From assembly GCA_029936965.1 (NCBI GenBank), contig JAPYRG010000010.1, positions 7,039-70,828 of the forward strand: a DNA stretch of 63,790 nt, written 5' to 3'. A program made the translations under genes and the position numbers. The DNA comes from Fidelibacterota bacterium (GTDB lineage: Bacteria > Fidelibacterota > Marinisomatia > Marinisomatales > TCS55). Under the pieces are notes generated by a model. It was not told the DNA's origin. It ran no database searches and saw only the letters and a list, made by a program, of their open reading frames with translations. This document shows, piece after piece, positions 7,810-16,344 of the stretch; the first letter of the stretch is position 1, and each line of letters opens with the position of its first letter.

Positions 7810-9333
7810 CTATACAATATCAACCTTATTTGTTACATCTTTTCCATCTTTTACATTAAAAAACCTATATTGATCTCTTTTTATAGATGTATTAGCCTCA
7901 ATAGATATATGAACAAAGTTTTTCCACATCAATCCTCTTAGAATTTTCTTTTTATTTGTAATTATAAAATCTGCATTTTCAGGATGCAAATCAAGTCGAA
8001 GTCTAAGATTTCTGAATTTACTTTTATAACGACGAACCCAATGATCAATTCTGGTAATAAGTGTTTCAATAGATATAATTTTACCAGCGCCATGACATGT
8101 AGGGCATTCATCACTCATTGAGTCAATAAGACTTAATCTTATTCTCTGACGAGTCATTTCCAGCAGCCCAAATTCAGTAATAGGTGAAACAGCTACTTTA
8201 GCCCGATCTTTTTTTAATTCCTTTTTTAATTCATAATAAATCTTTTTACGATTTTCTTCTTTGCGCATATCAATAAAATCTATTACAATTAAACCTGAAA
8301 GATCTCTCAGTCTTAATTGTCTAGCAACTTCTCTAGCAGCTTCCAAGTTTATTTTTAATGAATTTTCTTCATGCCCTTTTTTACCTACGTATCTACCACT
8401 ATTTACATCTACTACAACCATTGCTTCAGTTTTTTCAATTATTAAATACGCTCCACTTTTTAACCATACTTTTGGTCGTAGTACTTTGCCTATTTCATCT
8501 TCGATTCCCATTCCCTCAAATATTGGAGTCTTCAGTTTATAGTAATCTAACCTAGAAGCCATGTTTGGAGACACTTCATCTAGATATGTTTGCGTCTTAC
8601 GATATAATCTTTTTGAGTCAATAACTATTTTCTCTACATCGGGACTAAACAAGTCGCGTATTATACTTGAAGCAGTTTCTAAATCTTCATAAACTAATGC
8701 CGGCGCCTTAGCACCTTTTACTTTTGCTTCTACTTTTTTCCATTTCTTAATAAGATTTGTATAGTCATTATTTATTTGTTCTTCTGATTTTCCTTCTGCC
8801 ACAGTTCTAATAATTAATCCGATATTATTTTCCTTTATTTTATTTGCAATCTTTTTTAATCGTCTTCGCTCATATTTATCCCACATCTTTTTTGATATTC
8901 CAACATATTTAGAGTTTGGGACTAAGACTAATAATCTTCCAGGTAGAGCAATTCCAGTTGTTACTCTAGGGCCTTTTCCTGCAAATGGTTCTTTTATTAC
9001 TTGAACATATATTTCCTGTCCTGTAGTAAGATCGACTTTAATTGCCCCATTATTACGATTATTCTTTTTAACATTATCTTTTAGATCATCATCATCAAGA
9101 TATTCATCATTTTGGATTTCTGTGAATGGAAGGAATGCATTTATTTCATAACCAATATCTACAAACGCTGCCTGCATTCCTGGCAATACATTTTCAACAA
9201 CACCTCTGTAGACATTACCAACCGTCCTGTGTTTGTCTTGTTTTTCAATATAGACCTCAACAAGTTGGCCATCCTCCATTATAGCAATACGGGTTTCCCC
9301 CATGCTTTCATTTATATAAATTTCTTTTTTCAT
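7810..9333 (-). CDS. rng: ribonuclease G/E family endoribonuclease
   Basis: 507 residues, RNase G length; it lacks the long C-terminal degradosome scaffold of RNase E. An S1 RNA-binding domain is seen at about residues 35-125 (GNVYRGVVENVLPGMQAAFVDIG). The catalytic DNase-I-like domain has the two metal-binding aspartates in VVVDVNSGRYVGKK and LIVIDFIDM. The zinc-link CPTCHGAGK, used for dimerisation, follows at about residue 408. It processes 5S and 16S rRNA precursors and decays mRNA. A Lys/Asn/Asp-rich insertion in the S1 domain (EYLDDDDLKDNVKKNNRNN) is typical of FCB homologues. First gene of the rng-rplU-rpmA unit. Confidence 0.93.
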   Translation of the reverse strand: MKKEIYINESMGETRIAIMEDGQLVEVYIEKQDKHRTVGNVYRGVVENVLPGMQAAFVDIGYEINAFLPFTEIQNDEYLDDDDLKDNVKKNNRNNGAIKVDLTTGQEIYVQVIKEPFAGKGPRVTTGIALPGRLLVLVPNSKYVGISKKMWDKYERRRLKKIANKIKENNIGLIIRTVAEGKSEEQINNDYTNLIKKWKKVEAKVKGAKAPALVYEDLETASSIIRDLFSPDVEKIVIDSKRLYRKTQTYLDEVSPNMASRLDYYKLKTPIFEGMGIEDEIGKVLRPKVWLKSGAYLIIEKTEAMVVVDVNSGRYVGKKGHEENSLKINLEAAREVARQLRLRDLSGLIVIDFIDMRKEENRKKIYYELKKELKKDRAKVAVSPITEFGLLEMTRQRIRLSLIDSMSDECPTCHGAGKIISIETLITRIDHWVRRYKSKFRNLRLRLDLHPENADFIITNKKKILRGLMWKNFVHISIEANTSIKRDQYRFFNVKDGKDVTNKVDIV

Positions 9334-9616
9334 ATTCTACCTCAATAGACTTATTACATGCATTAATTCCGCACAGCACCATGTACCTAACATAATGATA
9401 GGTAACCTATTTTTTCTCTATTATGATAGTATTCTAGAAGGAAGGTACGAGCAATCGCCCGTTAAAAACTTTGTAAAATAATTAGTTATGCGAGTTGATA
9501 AATTTTTCTATTATTAATTTAAATCCTTTAGAATATATCACCTAATATACAAAGTACTTTATAATCTAACGTCTAGCAAGAAATTTTATAATTTGTTTGA
9601 ATTATCACTAAATAAT
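9334..9616. other. divergent intergenic region between rng and metH
   Basis: No protein-coding frame of useful length on either strand. It must hold the minus-strand promoter for rng. An inverted repeat, TACCTA (9384-9389) with TAGGTA (9399-9404), is overlapped by the short palindrome ATAGGT-A-ACCTAT (9398-9410), about 50-75 bp upstream of the rng start. It could be an operator or a 5' UTR hairpin; there is no family match. The remainder is plain AT-rich DNA. Confidence 0.4.
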
Positions 9617-9622
9617 TATAAT
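9617..9622 (+). promoter_or_regulatory. candidate -10 box of the metH promoter
   Basis: A consensus TATAAT lies 22 bp before the riboswitch P1 stem, which puts the transcript start just ahead of the aptamer. A weak -35 candidate, TTGTTT (9593-9598), stands 18 bp upstream. The match is unremarkable in such AT-rich DNA; the position relative to the aptamer is the main support. Confidence 0.4.
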
Positions 9623-9643
9623 ATTTGGCATTAAAGATAACAA

Positions 9644-9695
9644 TGTCGTGTTTTGCTCCGTATTGCCGCGACACAAAACAATGTTGCTAAAAAGG
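9644..9695 (+). promoter_or_regulatory. SAM-II-class (SAM-II/SAM-V) riboswitch aptamer upstream of metH
   Basis: The sequence folds as the compact SAM-II H-type pseudoknot. P1 is TGTCGTG (9644-9650) with CGCGACA (9667-9673), including one T-G pair. The hairpin loop contains CCGTATTGC (9658-9666), identical to the loop of the Sargasso Sea SAM-II element whose crystal structure is known. The 3' strand ends with the diagnostic GCTAAAAAGG (9686-9695). Pseudoknot pairing is possible between ATTG (9662-9665) and CAAT (9679-9682) and between CC (9658-9659) and GG (9694-9695). Known SAM-II elements control methionine and SAM synthesis, which fits metH 36 bp downstream. The SAM-V class shares this core, so I leave the subclass open. 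Confidence 0.88.
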
Positions 9696-9699
9696 TATT

Positions 9700-9735
9700 A
9701 TGACCCCGAATAGCAACGGGGTTTTTTATTTATGA
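9700..9735 (+). CDS. possible 11-residue leader peptide across the metH terminator
   Basis: ATG at 9700 opens an 11-codon frame that runs through the whole terminator hairpin and stops at TGA 9733-9735, overlapping the metH ATG (9732) in an ATGA arrangement. The purine-rich AAAAAGG of the aptamer (9689-9695) is positioned as its ribosome-binding site. If translated, the ribosome would melt the terminator and couple to metH; SAM binding would hide the site. It could also be chance. Confidence 0.3.
   Translation: MTPNSNGVFYL
9703..9727 (+). terminator. riboswitch-controlled intrinsic terminator in the metH leader
   Basis: The stem ACCCCG (9703-9708) with CGGGGT (9717-9722), loop AATAGCAA, is followed by six T (9722-9727) and ends 4 bp before the metH ATG. 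No + strand gene lies upstream, so the terminator can only act on the metH leader. The segment TAGCAAC in loop and stem (9711-9717) is the exact complement of GTTGCTA (9683-9689) in the aptamer, giving an alternative antiterminator helix. Confidence 0.88.
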
Positions 9736-12700
9736 ATGATATAAAAAAGATATTAAATAAAAAAATTATGGTCTTTGATGGAGCCATGGGAACAATGCTT
9801 CAATCATATGATTTAAGCGAATCAGACTTTCGAGGTGATCGCTTTACTAATCATGTTGTTGATTTAAAAGGCAATAATGATCTGTTATGTCTAACTAGAC
9901 CAGATATAGTTGGAAAGATTCATAAAGCTTATTTTGAATCGGGAGCTGATATTGTTGAGACGAATACATTTAATTCAAATTCAATATCACAACAAGATTA
10001 TCAAGCTGAAAAATTTTGTTATGAAATAAATGTTCAAGCTGCAAAAATTGCAAAATCTATTGCTGAACAGTATACAGATAAACCACGATTTGTTGCGGGA
10101 GCTATTGGCCCTACTAATCGAACAGCCTCTATGAGTCCTGATGTAAATAATCCGGAATTTAGAAATATTACATTTGATCAATTAAGAGAAGCATATTATG
10201 AACAAGCGAAAGGATTAATTGATGGCGGAGTAGATTTATTTTTAATTGAAACTGTTTTTGATACTCTTAACTGCAAAGCTGCAATTTTTGCAGTTAGACA
10301 ATTATTAGATGATTATAATAAAGACTTACCATTATTTGTTTCTGGTACTATTACTGATGCAAGCGGAAGAACTCTTTCTGGTCAGACAGTTGAGGCTTTT
10401 TGGAACTCTATTCGCCATGCAAATCTTACTGCAATTGGATTGAATTGCGCTTTGGGAGCTAAACAGATTAGGCCTTGGTTAAATGAGCTATCAAGTATTG
10501 CTGACACATTTGTTTTTGTTTATCCGAATGCAGGATTACCAAACGAGCTTGGTGAATATGATGAAACACCTGAAGAAATGTCATTAGTTATTGAAGAGTT
10601 TGCACTGAGCGGTCTAATAAATTTAACTGGTGGATGCTGTGGGACAACACCTGAACATATTACAGCTATTTGTGATAAAGTATCAAAAATTAATCCAAGA
10701 ATTATTCCTTCAGTCGATAGTTATACAAAGTTAAGCGGTCTTGAACCTTTTACTATTAGACCCGAAACAAATTTTATTAATATTGGGGAGAGGACAAATG
10801 TGACTGGATCAGTACGTTTTAGAAGGTTGATTAAAGGAGATAATTATGATGAAGCAATAAGTGTTGCTAGACAACAAATTAATAATGGTGCTCAAATTAT
10901 TGATATTAATATGGATGAAGGCTTGCTTGACTCAGAAAAAGCCATAGAAAAATATTTGAGATTGATTGCCTCTGAACCAGATATTTCTAAAGTCCCGATA
11001 ATGTTGGACTCATCTAAATGGACTGTATTAGAAACAGGATTAAAAAATATTCAAGGAAAAGGAATTGTTAATTCTATATCAATGAAAGAAGGAGTTGATG
11101 CTTTTAAAGAACAGGCGCACCTAATTAAGAAATATGGCGCGGCAGTGATAGTAATGGCTTTTGATGAAAAAGGGCAGGCGGATACCTATGAACGTAAGGT
11201 AGAAATTTGTTCTAGAGCGTATAAGATACTAACTGAAGAAGTGAAATTTGAACCGGAAGATATAATTTTTGACCCAAATATTTTTGCTGTTGCAACTGGT
11301 ATAGATGAGCATAATGAATATGCAAATGCTTTTATTGAAGCATCAAGGACCATAAAAAAACGATTCCCAAAGGTTCATATTAGCGGTGGAATTTCTAATC
11401 TATCATTTTCATTTAGAGGGAATGAAGCTTTGAGGGAGGCAATGCACTCATCATTCTTATACCATGCTATTCAAGCAGGTATGGATATGGGAATAGTTAA
11501 TGCTGGACAACTAACACTTTACGATGATATTAATGTAAAATTAAAAAATACTATTGAAGATGTAATATTTAATCGCGGAAATGATGCAACCGAACGATTG
11601 GTAGCAATCGCCAAAGATTATAAAGGAATTAAAAAAGAATCTAAAAAAGATCTTTTATGGAGAGATAATCCTGTAAATCAAAGATTAAGCTATGCATTAG
11701 TAGAAGGGATAGATGATTTTATTATTGATGATACTGAAGAAGCTAGAATGCAACATGATAGGCCAATTCATGTTATTGAAGGACCTTTAATGGATGGAAT
11801 GAATATTGTAGGTGACTTATTTGGTGCTGGAAAAATGTTCCTTCCTCAAGTTGTAAAATCGGCAAGAGTGATGAAAAAATCAGTATCTCACCTTGTGCCA
11901 TTTATAGAGGAAGAGAAAGATAAATTAGGTTTAATTGAAAAATCTAATGGTAAAATAATTATGGCGACGGTTAAAGGCGATGTTCATGATATTGGCAAAA
12001 ATATAGTAAGCGTAGTTTTAGGTTGTAATGGTTATGACGTTGTTGATCTAGGCGTTATGGTCTCTTCTGATAGAATATTATCTACTGCTATTAAAGAAAA
12101 TGCTGATATTATTGGTCTTTCTGGGTTAATTACTCCAAGTCTAGAGGAAATGGTCCATGTTGCAAAAGAAATGCAACGGTTGAATTTTACAATGCCTTTA
12201 TTAATTGGAGGTGCTACAACAAGTCGAAAACATACAGCAATTAAGATTGAGGAAAATTATTCTGGACCAACAATTCATGTGATTGATGCATCAAGGGCAG
12301 TTGGAGTTGTTGGCAGACTTATGAATGTTAATAAGAAAGAAAAGTTCGTTAATGATATAAGGGATGATTTTAAAAAGATACGAATAAACAGGCTTCAAAA
12401 GGATTCAGTTAAAAAATTATCAATTGAAATTGCTAGAGAAAGAAAATTTTTATTTGATTGGCAAAAAACTCAACCTGTAACACCATCTTTTGAAGGAATT
12501 AAAACATTTGATGATTATCCACTGCATGAACTGGTTGATTATATTGATTGGTCACCATTTTTTCATGCCTGGGAGTTGAAAGGCTTATTTCCAAAAATAC
12601 TATCTAATAAAAAATATGGTGAGCAAGCGAATAAACTTTTTAATGATGGAAAAAAGTTATTAAATCATATTATATCTAAAAAATTACTGTCTGCACGAGC

Positions 12701-13265
12701 AGTAATTGGAATTCATTCAGCTTATTCTGAAGATGAAACTGTAATTTGTGAAGGAGTTAAGTTTAATTTTCCCCGACAGCTAATAGATAAAGGAAATAAT
12801 AATAATAATTACTCCCTTGCAGACTTTATTGCTCCAAAAAATGATTATATTGGTACTTTTGCAGTTACAACAGGGCATGGATTAGATAAAGTTGTAAAGT
12901 ATTATGAGGATCAAAATGATGATTATAATGCAATAATGGCTAAAGTTTTAGCAGACAGATTAGCAGAAGCTCTAACAGAAAGAATGCATGAGCGAGTCCG
13001 GAAAGAATTTTGGGGGTATGCTGTAAATGAACAGTTAACAAATAATGAATTAATTAAGGAAAAATATGCAGGTATTCGCCCGGCTCCTGGGTATCCTTCC
13101 TGCCCTAATCACGAGGAAAAAGATAAGATTTGGAAATTAATAAAGGTGAATGAGAACACTGGAATTTCTCTTACTGAAAATCGAGCTATGTATCCTGCCG
13201 CATCAGTATGTGGATGGTATTTTTCTCATCCCAATTCTAAATATTTTTCAGTAATAAATAATTAA
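9732..13265 (+). CDS. metH: cobalamin-dependent methionine synthase
   Basis: 1177 residues, near the usual 1200-1230, with all four modules in order. The homocysteine-binding barrel is at about 1-325 ([16 protein letters not shown] near the start; zinc-binding GGCCGTTP near 298). The methyltetrahydrofolate-binding pterin domain is at about 345-620 ([13 protein letters not shown]). The cobalamin cap and binding domain is at about 640-890, with base-off motif D-x-H-x2-G in [10 protein letters not shown] near 750. The C-terminal reactivation domain, which binds SAM, carries [15 protein letters not shown] near 1115. It transfers the methyl group of 5-methyl-THF through B12 to homocysteine. Expression is likely controlled by the SAM-II-class riboswitch directly upstream. 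Starts a long run of close + strand genes. Confidence 0.98.
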   Translation: MNDIKKILNKKIMVFDGAMGTMLQSYDLSESDFRGDRFTNHVVDLKGNNDLLCLTRPDIVGKIHKAYFESGADIVETNTFNSNSISQQDYQAEKFCYEINVQAAKIAKSIAEQYTDKPRFVAGAIGPTNRTASMSPDVNNPEFRNITFDQLREAYYEQAKGLIDGGVDLFLIETVFDTLNCKAAIFAVRQLLDDYNKDLPLFVSGTITDASGRTLSGQTVEAFWNSIRHANLTAIGLNCALGAKQIRPWLNELSSIADTFVFVYPNAGLPNELGEYDETPEEMSLVIEEFALSGLINLTGGCCGTTPEHITAICDKVSKINPRIIPSVDSYTKLSGLEPFTIRPETNFINIGERTNVTGSVRFRRLIKGDNYDEAISVARQQINNGAQIIDINMDEGLLDSEKAIEKYLRLIASEPDISKVPIMLDSSKWTVLETGLKNIQGKGIVNSISMKEGVDAFKEQAHLIKKYGAAVIVMAFDEKGQADTYERKVEICSRAYKILTEEVKFEPEDIIFDPNIFAVATGIDEHNEYANAFIEASRTIKKRFPKVHISGGISNLSFSFRGNEALREAMHSSFLYHAIQAGMDMGIVNAGQLTLYDDINVKLKNTIEDVIFNRGNDATERLVAIAKDYKGIKKESKKDLLWRDNPVNQRLSYALVEGIDDFIIDDTEEARMQHDRPIHVIEGPLMDGMNIVGDLFGAGKMFLPQVVKSARVMKKSVSHLVPFIEEEKDKLGLIEKSNGKIIMATVKGDVHDIGKNIVSVVLGCNGYDVVDLGVMVSSDRILSTAIKENADIIGLSGLITPSLEEMVHVAKEMQRLNFTMPLLIGGATTSRKHTAIKIEENYSGPTIHVIDASRAVGVVGRLMNVNKKEKFVNDIRDDFKKIRINRLQKDSVKKLSIEIARERKFLFDWQKTQPVTPSFEGIKTFDDYPLHELVDYIDWSPFFHAWELKGLFPKILSNKKYGEQANKLFNDGKKLLNHIISKKLLSARAVIGIHSAYSEDETVICEGVKFNFPRQLIDKGNNNNNYSLADFIAPKNDYIGTFAVTTGHGLDKVVKYYEDQNDDYNAIMAKVLADRLAEALTERMHERVRKEFWGYAVNEQLTNNELIKEKYAGIRPAPGYPSCPNHEEKDKIWKLIKVNENTGISLTENRAMYPAASVCGWYFSHPNSKYFSVINN

Positions 13266-13269
13266 ACTG

Positions 13270-13977
13270 ATGAATAAAAATAATATTGATCGTCAAATTA
13301 TCGCAATTGGCGGAGGTGGGTTTGGAAGAGACCCAAAGCATACAAAAATTGAACAATATATTTTAGATCAAACAAATAAAGACAAACCTCATATTCTATT
13401 TTTACCTACAGCTAGCGCGGAAGATAAATCATATATAGATAATTATTATGCTTGTTTTGGGTCTCTTTCATGTAAACCAAGTCATATATCTTTTTTTTCA
13501 AGAACACCAAAATTAAATGGTTTATTTAATAAAGCGGACGTTATTTATGTAGGCGGAGGTAATACAAAAAGTATGTTAGCTGTTTGGCGCGAATGGAAAG
13601 TTGATATATTATTATGTCGTGCCTATGAAAAAGGGATAGTATTGGCTGGAGTTAGTGCAGGTGCAATATGCTGGTTTAAGCAAGGCATTACAGATTCATG
13701 GGCTAGCAATTTAAATACGATTGATGGTCTGGCGTTTATAGATGAAATGTGTTGCCCGCATTATTTAGAAGAATCTGATCGACGACAATCAGTTCATCAG
13801 ATGCTTAAAGATGGGAAAGCAATGAATGGCTATTGCTTAGATGGAGGTTCTGCAGCACACTTTGTTAATGAAAAATTAATTAATGCTATATCTTTTTATA
13901 CTGATCGGAAGGCAGTTTTTGTTGAAAAAAAGAATTCAAGTATTATAGAAAAAGAACTTCCACATATAGTTTTATGA
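13270..13977 (+). CDS. peptidase S51 family protein (peptidase E-like)
   Basis: 235 residues, cytoplasmic. The S51 fold is seen in QIIAIGGGGFGRD at the N-terminus, HILFLPTASAED, VIYVGGGNTKSML and the nucleophile serine in VLAGVSAGAICWF. The histidine region is CPHYLEESDRR. Family members include dipeptidase E (Asp-X dipeptides) and cyanophycinase; the sequence is closest in layout to peptidase-E-like proteins of unassigned specificity. It begins 4 bp after metH and overlaps the following methyltransferase by 4 bp (ATGA), so it belongs to the metH transcript. Confidence 0.85.
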   Translation: MNKNNIDRQIIAIGGGGFGRDPKHTKIEQYILDQTNKDKPHILFLPTASAEDKSYIDNYYACFGSLSCKPSHISFFSRTPKLNGLFNKADVIYVGGGNTKSMLAVWREWKVDILLCRAYEKGIVLAGVSAGAICWFKQGITDSWASNLNTIDGLAFIDEMCCPHYLEESDRRQSVHQMLKDGKAMNGYCLDGGSAAHFVNEKLINAISFYTDRKAVFVEKKNSSIIEKELPHIVL

Positions 13978-14576
13978 TTTACAGCGAAGTAGACAAACAA
14001 TTTTGGGAGGATTTATATATATCTGGCGATCTAAACTGGGATTTAGGAGAAGCAACACCAATATTTGAATCGATTTCTAAAGACATTAGTCCTGGAAAAA
14101 TATGTATTGTAGGATGTGGAAAAGGTCATGATGCAGTAATGTTTGCAAAGAAAAATTATGAAGTCACTGCTATTGATTTTGCCCCTTCAGCCATTAGCTA
14201 TTTAAAGCAACTTGCAGCAGATGCAAAAGTAGATATACATGCTATAAATACAGATATCTTTAATCTGTCTAATGATTATTTTAATCAATTTAATTATGTC
14301 ATTGAACAAACTTGCTTTTGTGCTATTAATCCAAATATGCGCAATAATTATGAAGAGTTAGTTTCTAATTTATTAGTTAAAGACGGTCTATTAATTGGAT
14401 TATGGTTTCCATTAGATAAGAATGTATCTGAAGGGGGACCACCTTGGGCTACATCAGTTGAAGAGGTGAAGAATCTCTTTTCAAATAGATGGGCAATTGA
14501 AAGAGAGGAATTTTCATCCCTATCTATAAAACCTAGAAAAGATAGAGAGAAATTGATCGTATTTAGAAAAGTATGA
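13974..14576 (+). CDS. TPMT-family SAM-dependent methyltransferase
   Basis: 200 residues. The N-terminal FWEDLYISGDLNWDLGEATP is the typical opening of thiopurine/thiol S-methyltransferase-type enzymes. Motif I (CIVGCGKGHDAVMFA), the acidic AIDF after strand 2, and NTDIFNL follow. FNYVIEQTCFCAINP matches the EQTFFCAL-like block of the bacterial TPMT/halide-thiol methyltransferases. The substrate is probably a small thiol, selenium or halide compound, but it cannot be assigned from sequence. It overlaps the S51 gene by 4 bp and lies downstream of metH, which makes the SAM that it would use. Confidence 0.85.
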   Translation: MIYSEVDKQFWEDLYISGDLNWDLGEATPIFESISKDISPGKICIVGCGKGHDAVMFAKKNYEVTAIDFAPSAISYLKQLAADAKVDIHAINTDIFNLSNDYFNQFNYVIEQTCFCAINPNMRNNYEELVSNLLVKDGLLIGLWFPLDKNVSEGGPPWATSVEEVKNLFSNRWAIEREEFSSLSIKPRKDREKLIVFRKV

Positions 14577-14590
14577 ACTAACTTTATTGG

Positions 14591-15373
14591 ATGAATTCAG
14601 ATTTAAATTTAGCTAAAGAAGCAGCCATAGAAGCAGGATCTATTATAATGAAATACTATAAAAAAGATTATGATATTCATGAAAAAAGTTATCACAACCC
14701 TGTTACTACTGCTGATAAAGAAGCTGACGAAAAGATCAAAGAAATTTTGCTTAATAATAATTATGAATATGGTTGGCTTTCTGAAGAGACTGTTGATTCA
14801 AAGGATAGATTAAGCAAAAAATATATATGGGTTGTAGATCCATTAGATGGGACAAAAGAATTCATTGAAGGTGTACCAAATTTTGTTGTTAGTATTGCAT
14901 TGGTAAATGATAATACACCAATATTAGGAGTCTTGTATAACCCTGTAACAGGAGAAATATTTTCAGCTGCAAAGGATAATGGGGCATTTTTAAATGGTGA
15001 ACTAATTTCATGTTCAAAGAAGAATGATTTAAATCAAATGGTTATATTAAATAGCCGATCAGAGACGAATCGTGGTTTATGGAGTTCTTACTCTAATATG
15101 TTTAAGGAATTAAAACCGGTTGGATCAGTAGCATATAAATTAGGATTAACTGCTGCTGGCATAGGTGATATTTTTGTAACCTTAAGGCCAAAGAACGAAT
15201 GGGATATTTGTGCTGGTACTTGTATAATTAATGAGTCTGGTGGAAAAATTATTGACCTAAACGGTAATGATATTACTTTTAATAAAGAAAAGACACTGAT
15301 AGAGCCTGGTTTGATAGCAGGTGAAGTTGGATCTGTTAATAAAACTTATTTAGCTCTTTCAGAAAAGATATGA
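14591..15373 (+). CDS. cysQ: 3'(2'),5'-bisphosphate nucleotidase (CysQ-like, inositol monophosphatase superfamily)
   Basis: 260 residues. The three metal-binding motifs of the lithium-sensitive phosphatase family are present: GWLSEET (motif with the first Glu), WVVDPLDGTKEFI (DPLDGTKEF is characteristic of CysQ), and EWDICAGTCIINESGG near the C-terminus. CysQ hydrolyses PAP, the by-product of sulfate activation and sulfotransfer, to AMP. With metH and a thiol-type methyltransferase just upstream, a sulfur-metabolism theme is plausible. Inositol monophosphatase activity cannot be excluded. Confidence 0.85.
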   Translation: MNSDLNLAKEAAIEAGSIIMKYYKKDYDIHEKSYHNPVTTADKEADEKIKEILLNNNYEYGWLSEETVDSKDRLSKKYIWVVDPLDGTKEFIEGVPNFVVSIALVNDNTPILGVLYNPVTGEIFSAAKDNGAFLNGELISCSKKNDLNQMVILNSRSETNRGLWSSYSNMFKELKPVGSVAYKLGLTAAGIGDIFVTLRPKNEWDICAGTCIINESGGKIIDLNGNDITFNKEKTLIEPGLIAGEVGSVNKTYLALSEKI

Positions 15374-15374
15374 T

Positions 15375-16337
15375 ATGACTGATATACCAAAAGATGCAAT
15401 AAAGTGTTTAGATAAAGGTTTCGTGCGGTTAGTTGATTCAATGGGTGGTGATAATGCAATAGTTCAAGCTGCACGTGTAAGCTATGGGAAAGGCACAAGT
15501 AAGGTAAGCCAAGATAAAGGCCTTATCCGTTATTTAATGAGGCATAGACATACTACTCCTTTTGAAATGGTGGAGTTTAAATATCATTGCAAGATGCCTA
15601 TTTTTGTAGCTAGACAATGGGTAAGACACCGCACTGCTAATATTAACGAATATTCTTTGCGTTATTCTGAGGCACGTGATGAATTTTATTACCCAGATCC
15701 AGAAAATATACAATTTCAAAGCGCTCTTAATAAACAAGGAAGGATTGGAGAGGTTTCTGATGATTTAAAAAAGAAAGTGAACAAGTATTTTAAAGAAATA
15801 TCTGATAGAAGCTTTGAAATATATTCTGAATTAAATAGCGCTGGAGTTGCTAGAGAGCTTGCGCGAGCTGTTTTACCTGTAAATCTTTATACCGAATGGT
15901 ATTGGAAAAATGATTTACACAACCTTCTTCATTTTATTGGTCTTCGATCTGATAATCATGCTCAATATGAGATTAGAGTATTTTCTGATGCAATGGCTAA
16001 ATCAGTAAAGAAAGTTGCTCCTTTTGCTTGGGAAGCATATCAAGACTATGTAGTTAGTGGCCTGAGGTTTTCTAGAGTTGAGCGTGGAATATTGGAAAAA
16101 AATCTACCCAAAAGAGTAATTGAGGATCTTCTAGAGGATTTAGCATATCAGATTACTGCATCACTACATAATAACAAACCGCGCGCTGATAAAGATCTGT
16201 TTCCTTTATATACTAAGCAAGATGGATCTGACTCCAAAGGAGACTTTTTTCTAAAATGGAGTTCAGGAGAAATAGAACCTGGGAATGTAAGAGAGTTACG
16301 AGAGTTTAAAACTAAGCTTAAACAGTTAATGAAATAA
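15375..16337 (+). CDS. thyX: FAD-dependent thymidylate synthase ThyX
   Basis: 320 residues; ThyX methylates dUMP using methylene-THF and FADH2. The signature RHR-x7-S is at residues 84-94 (RHRTANINEYS) followed by LRYSEA. The family block HTTPFEMVEFKYHCKMPIFVARQW precedes it and HFIGLRSDNHAQYEIR follows. It is longer than the classic 220-residue enzymes because of a C-terminal extension (from about residue 250), seen in some ThyX lineages. It starts 1 bp after the cysQ stop. dCMP deaminase and thymidine phosphorylase elsewhere in the window are functionally connected through dTMP supply and turnover. Confidence 0.95.
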   Translation: MTDIPKDAIKCLDKGFVRLVDSMGGDNAIVQAARVSYGKGTSKVSQDKGLIRYLMRHRHTTPFEMVEFKYHCKMPIFVARQWVRHRTANINEYSLRYSEARDEFYYPDPENIQFQSALNKQGRIGEVSDDLKKKVNKYFKEISDRSFEIYSELNSAGVARELARAVLPVNLYTEWYWKNDLHNLLHFIGLRSDNHAQYEIRVFSDAMAKSVKKVAPFAWEAYQDYVVSGLRFSRVERGILEKNLPKRVIEDLLEDLAYQITASLHNNKPRADKDLFPLYTKQDGSDSKGDFFLKWSSGEIEPGNVRELREFKTKLKQLMK

Positions 16338-16344
16338 TTATTTC

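Noticed and set aside
8261-8555. ORFs of 65-93 codons antisense to rng
   Set aside because: Shadows of the rng coding frame; rng is strongly supported by domain motifs.
9384-9410. Overlapping palindromes TACCTA/TAGGTA and ATAGGT-A-ACCTAT upstream of rng
   Set aside because: Arms of only six bases with short spacing in AT-rich DNA; no regulator known to match, so mentioned only within the intergenic entry.
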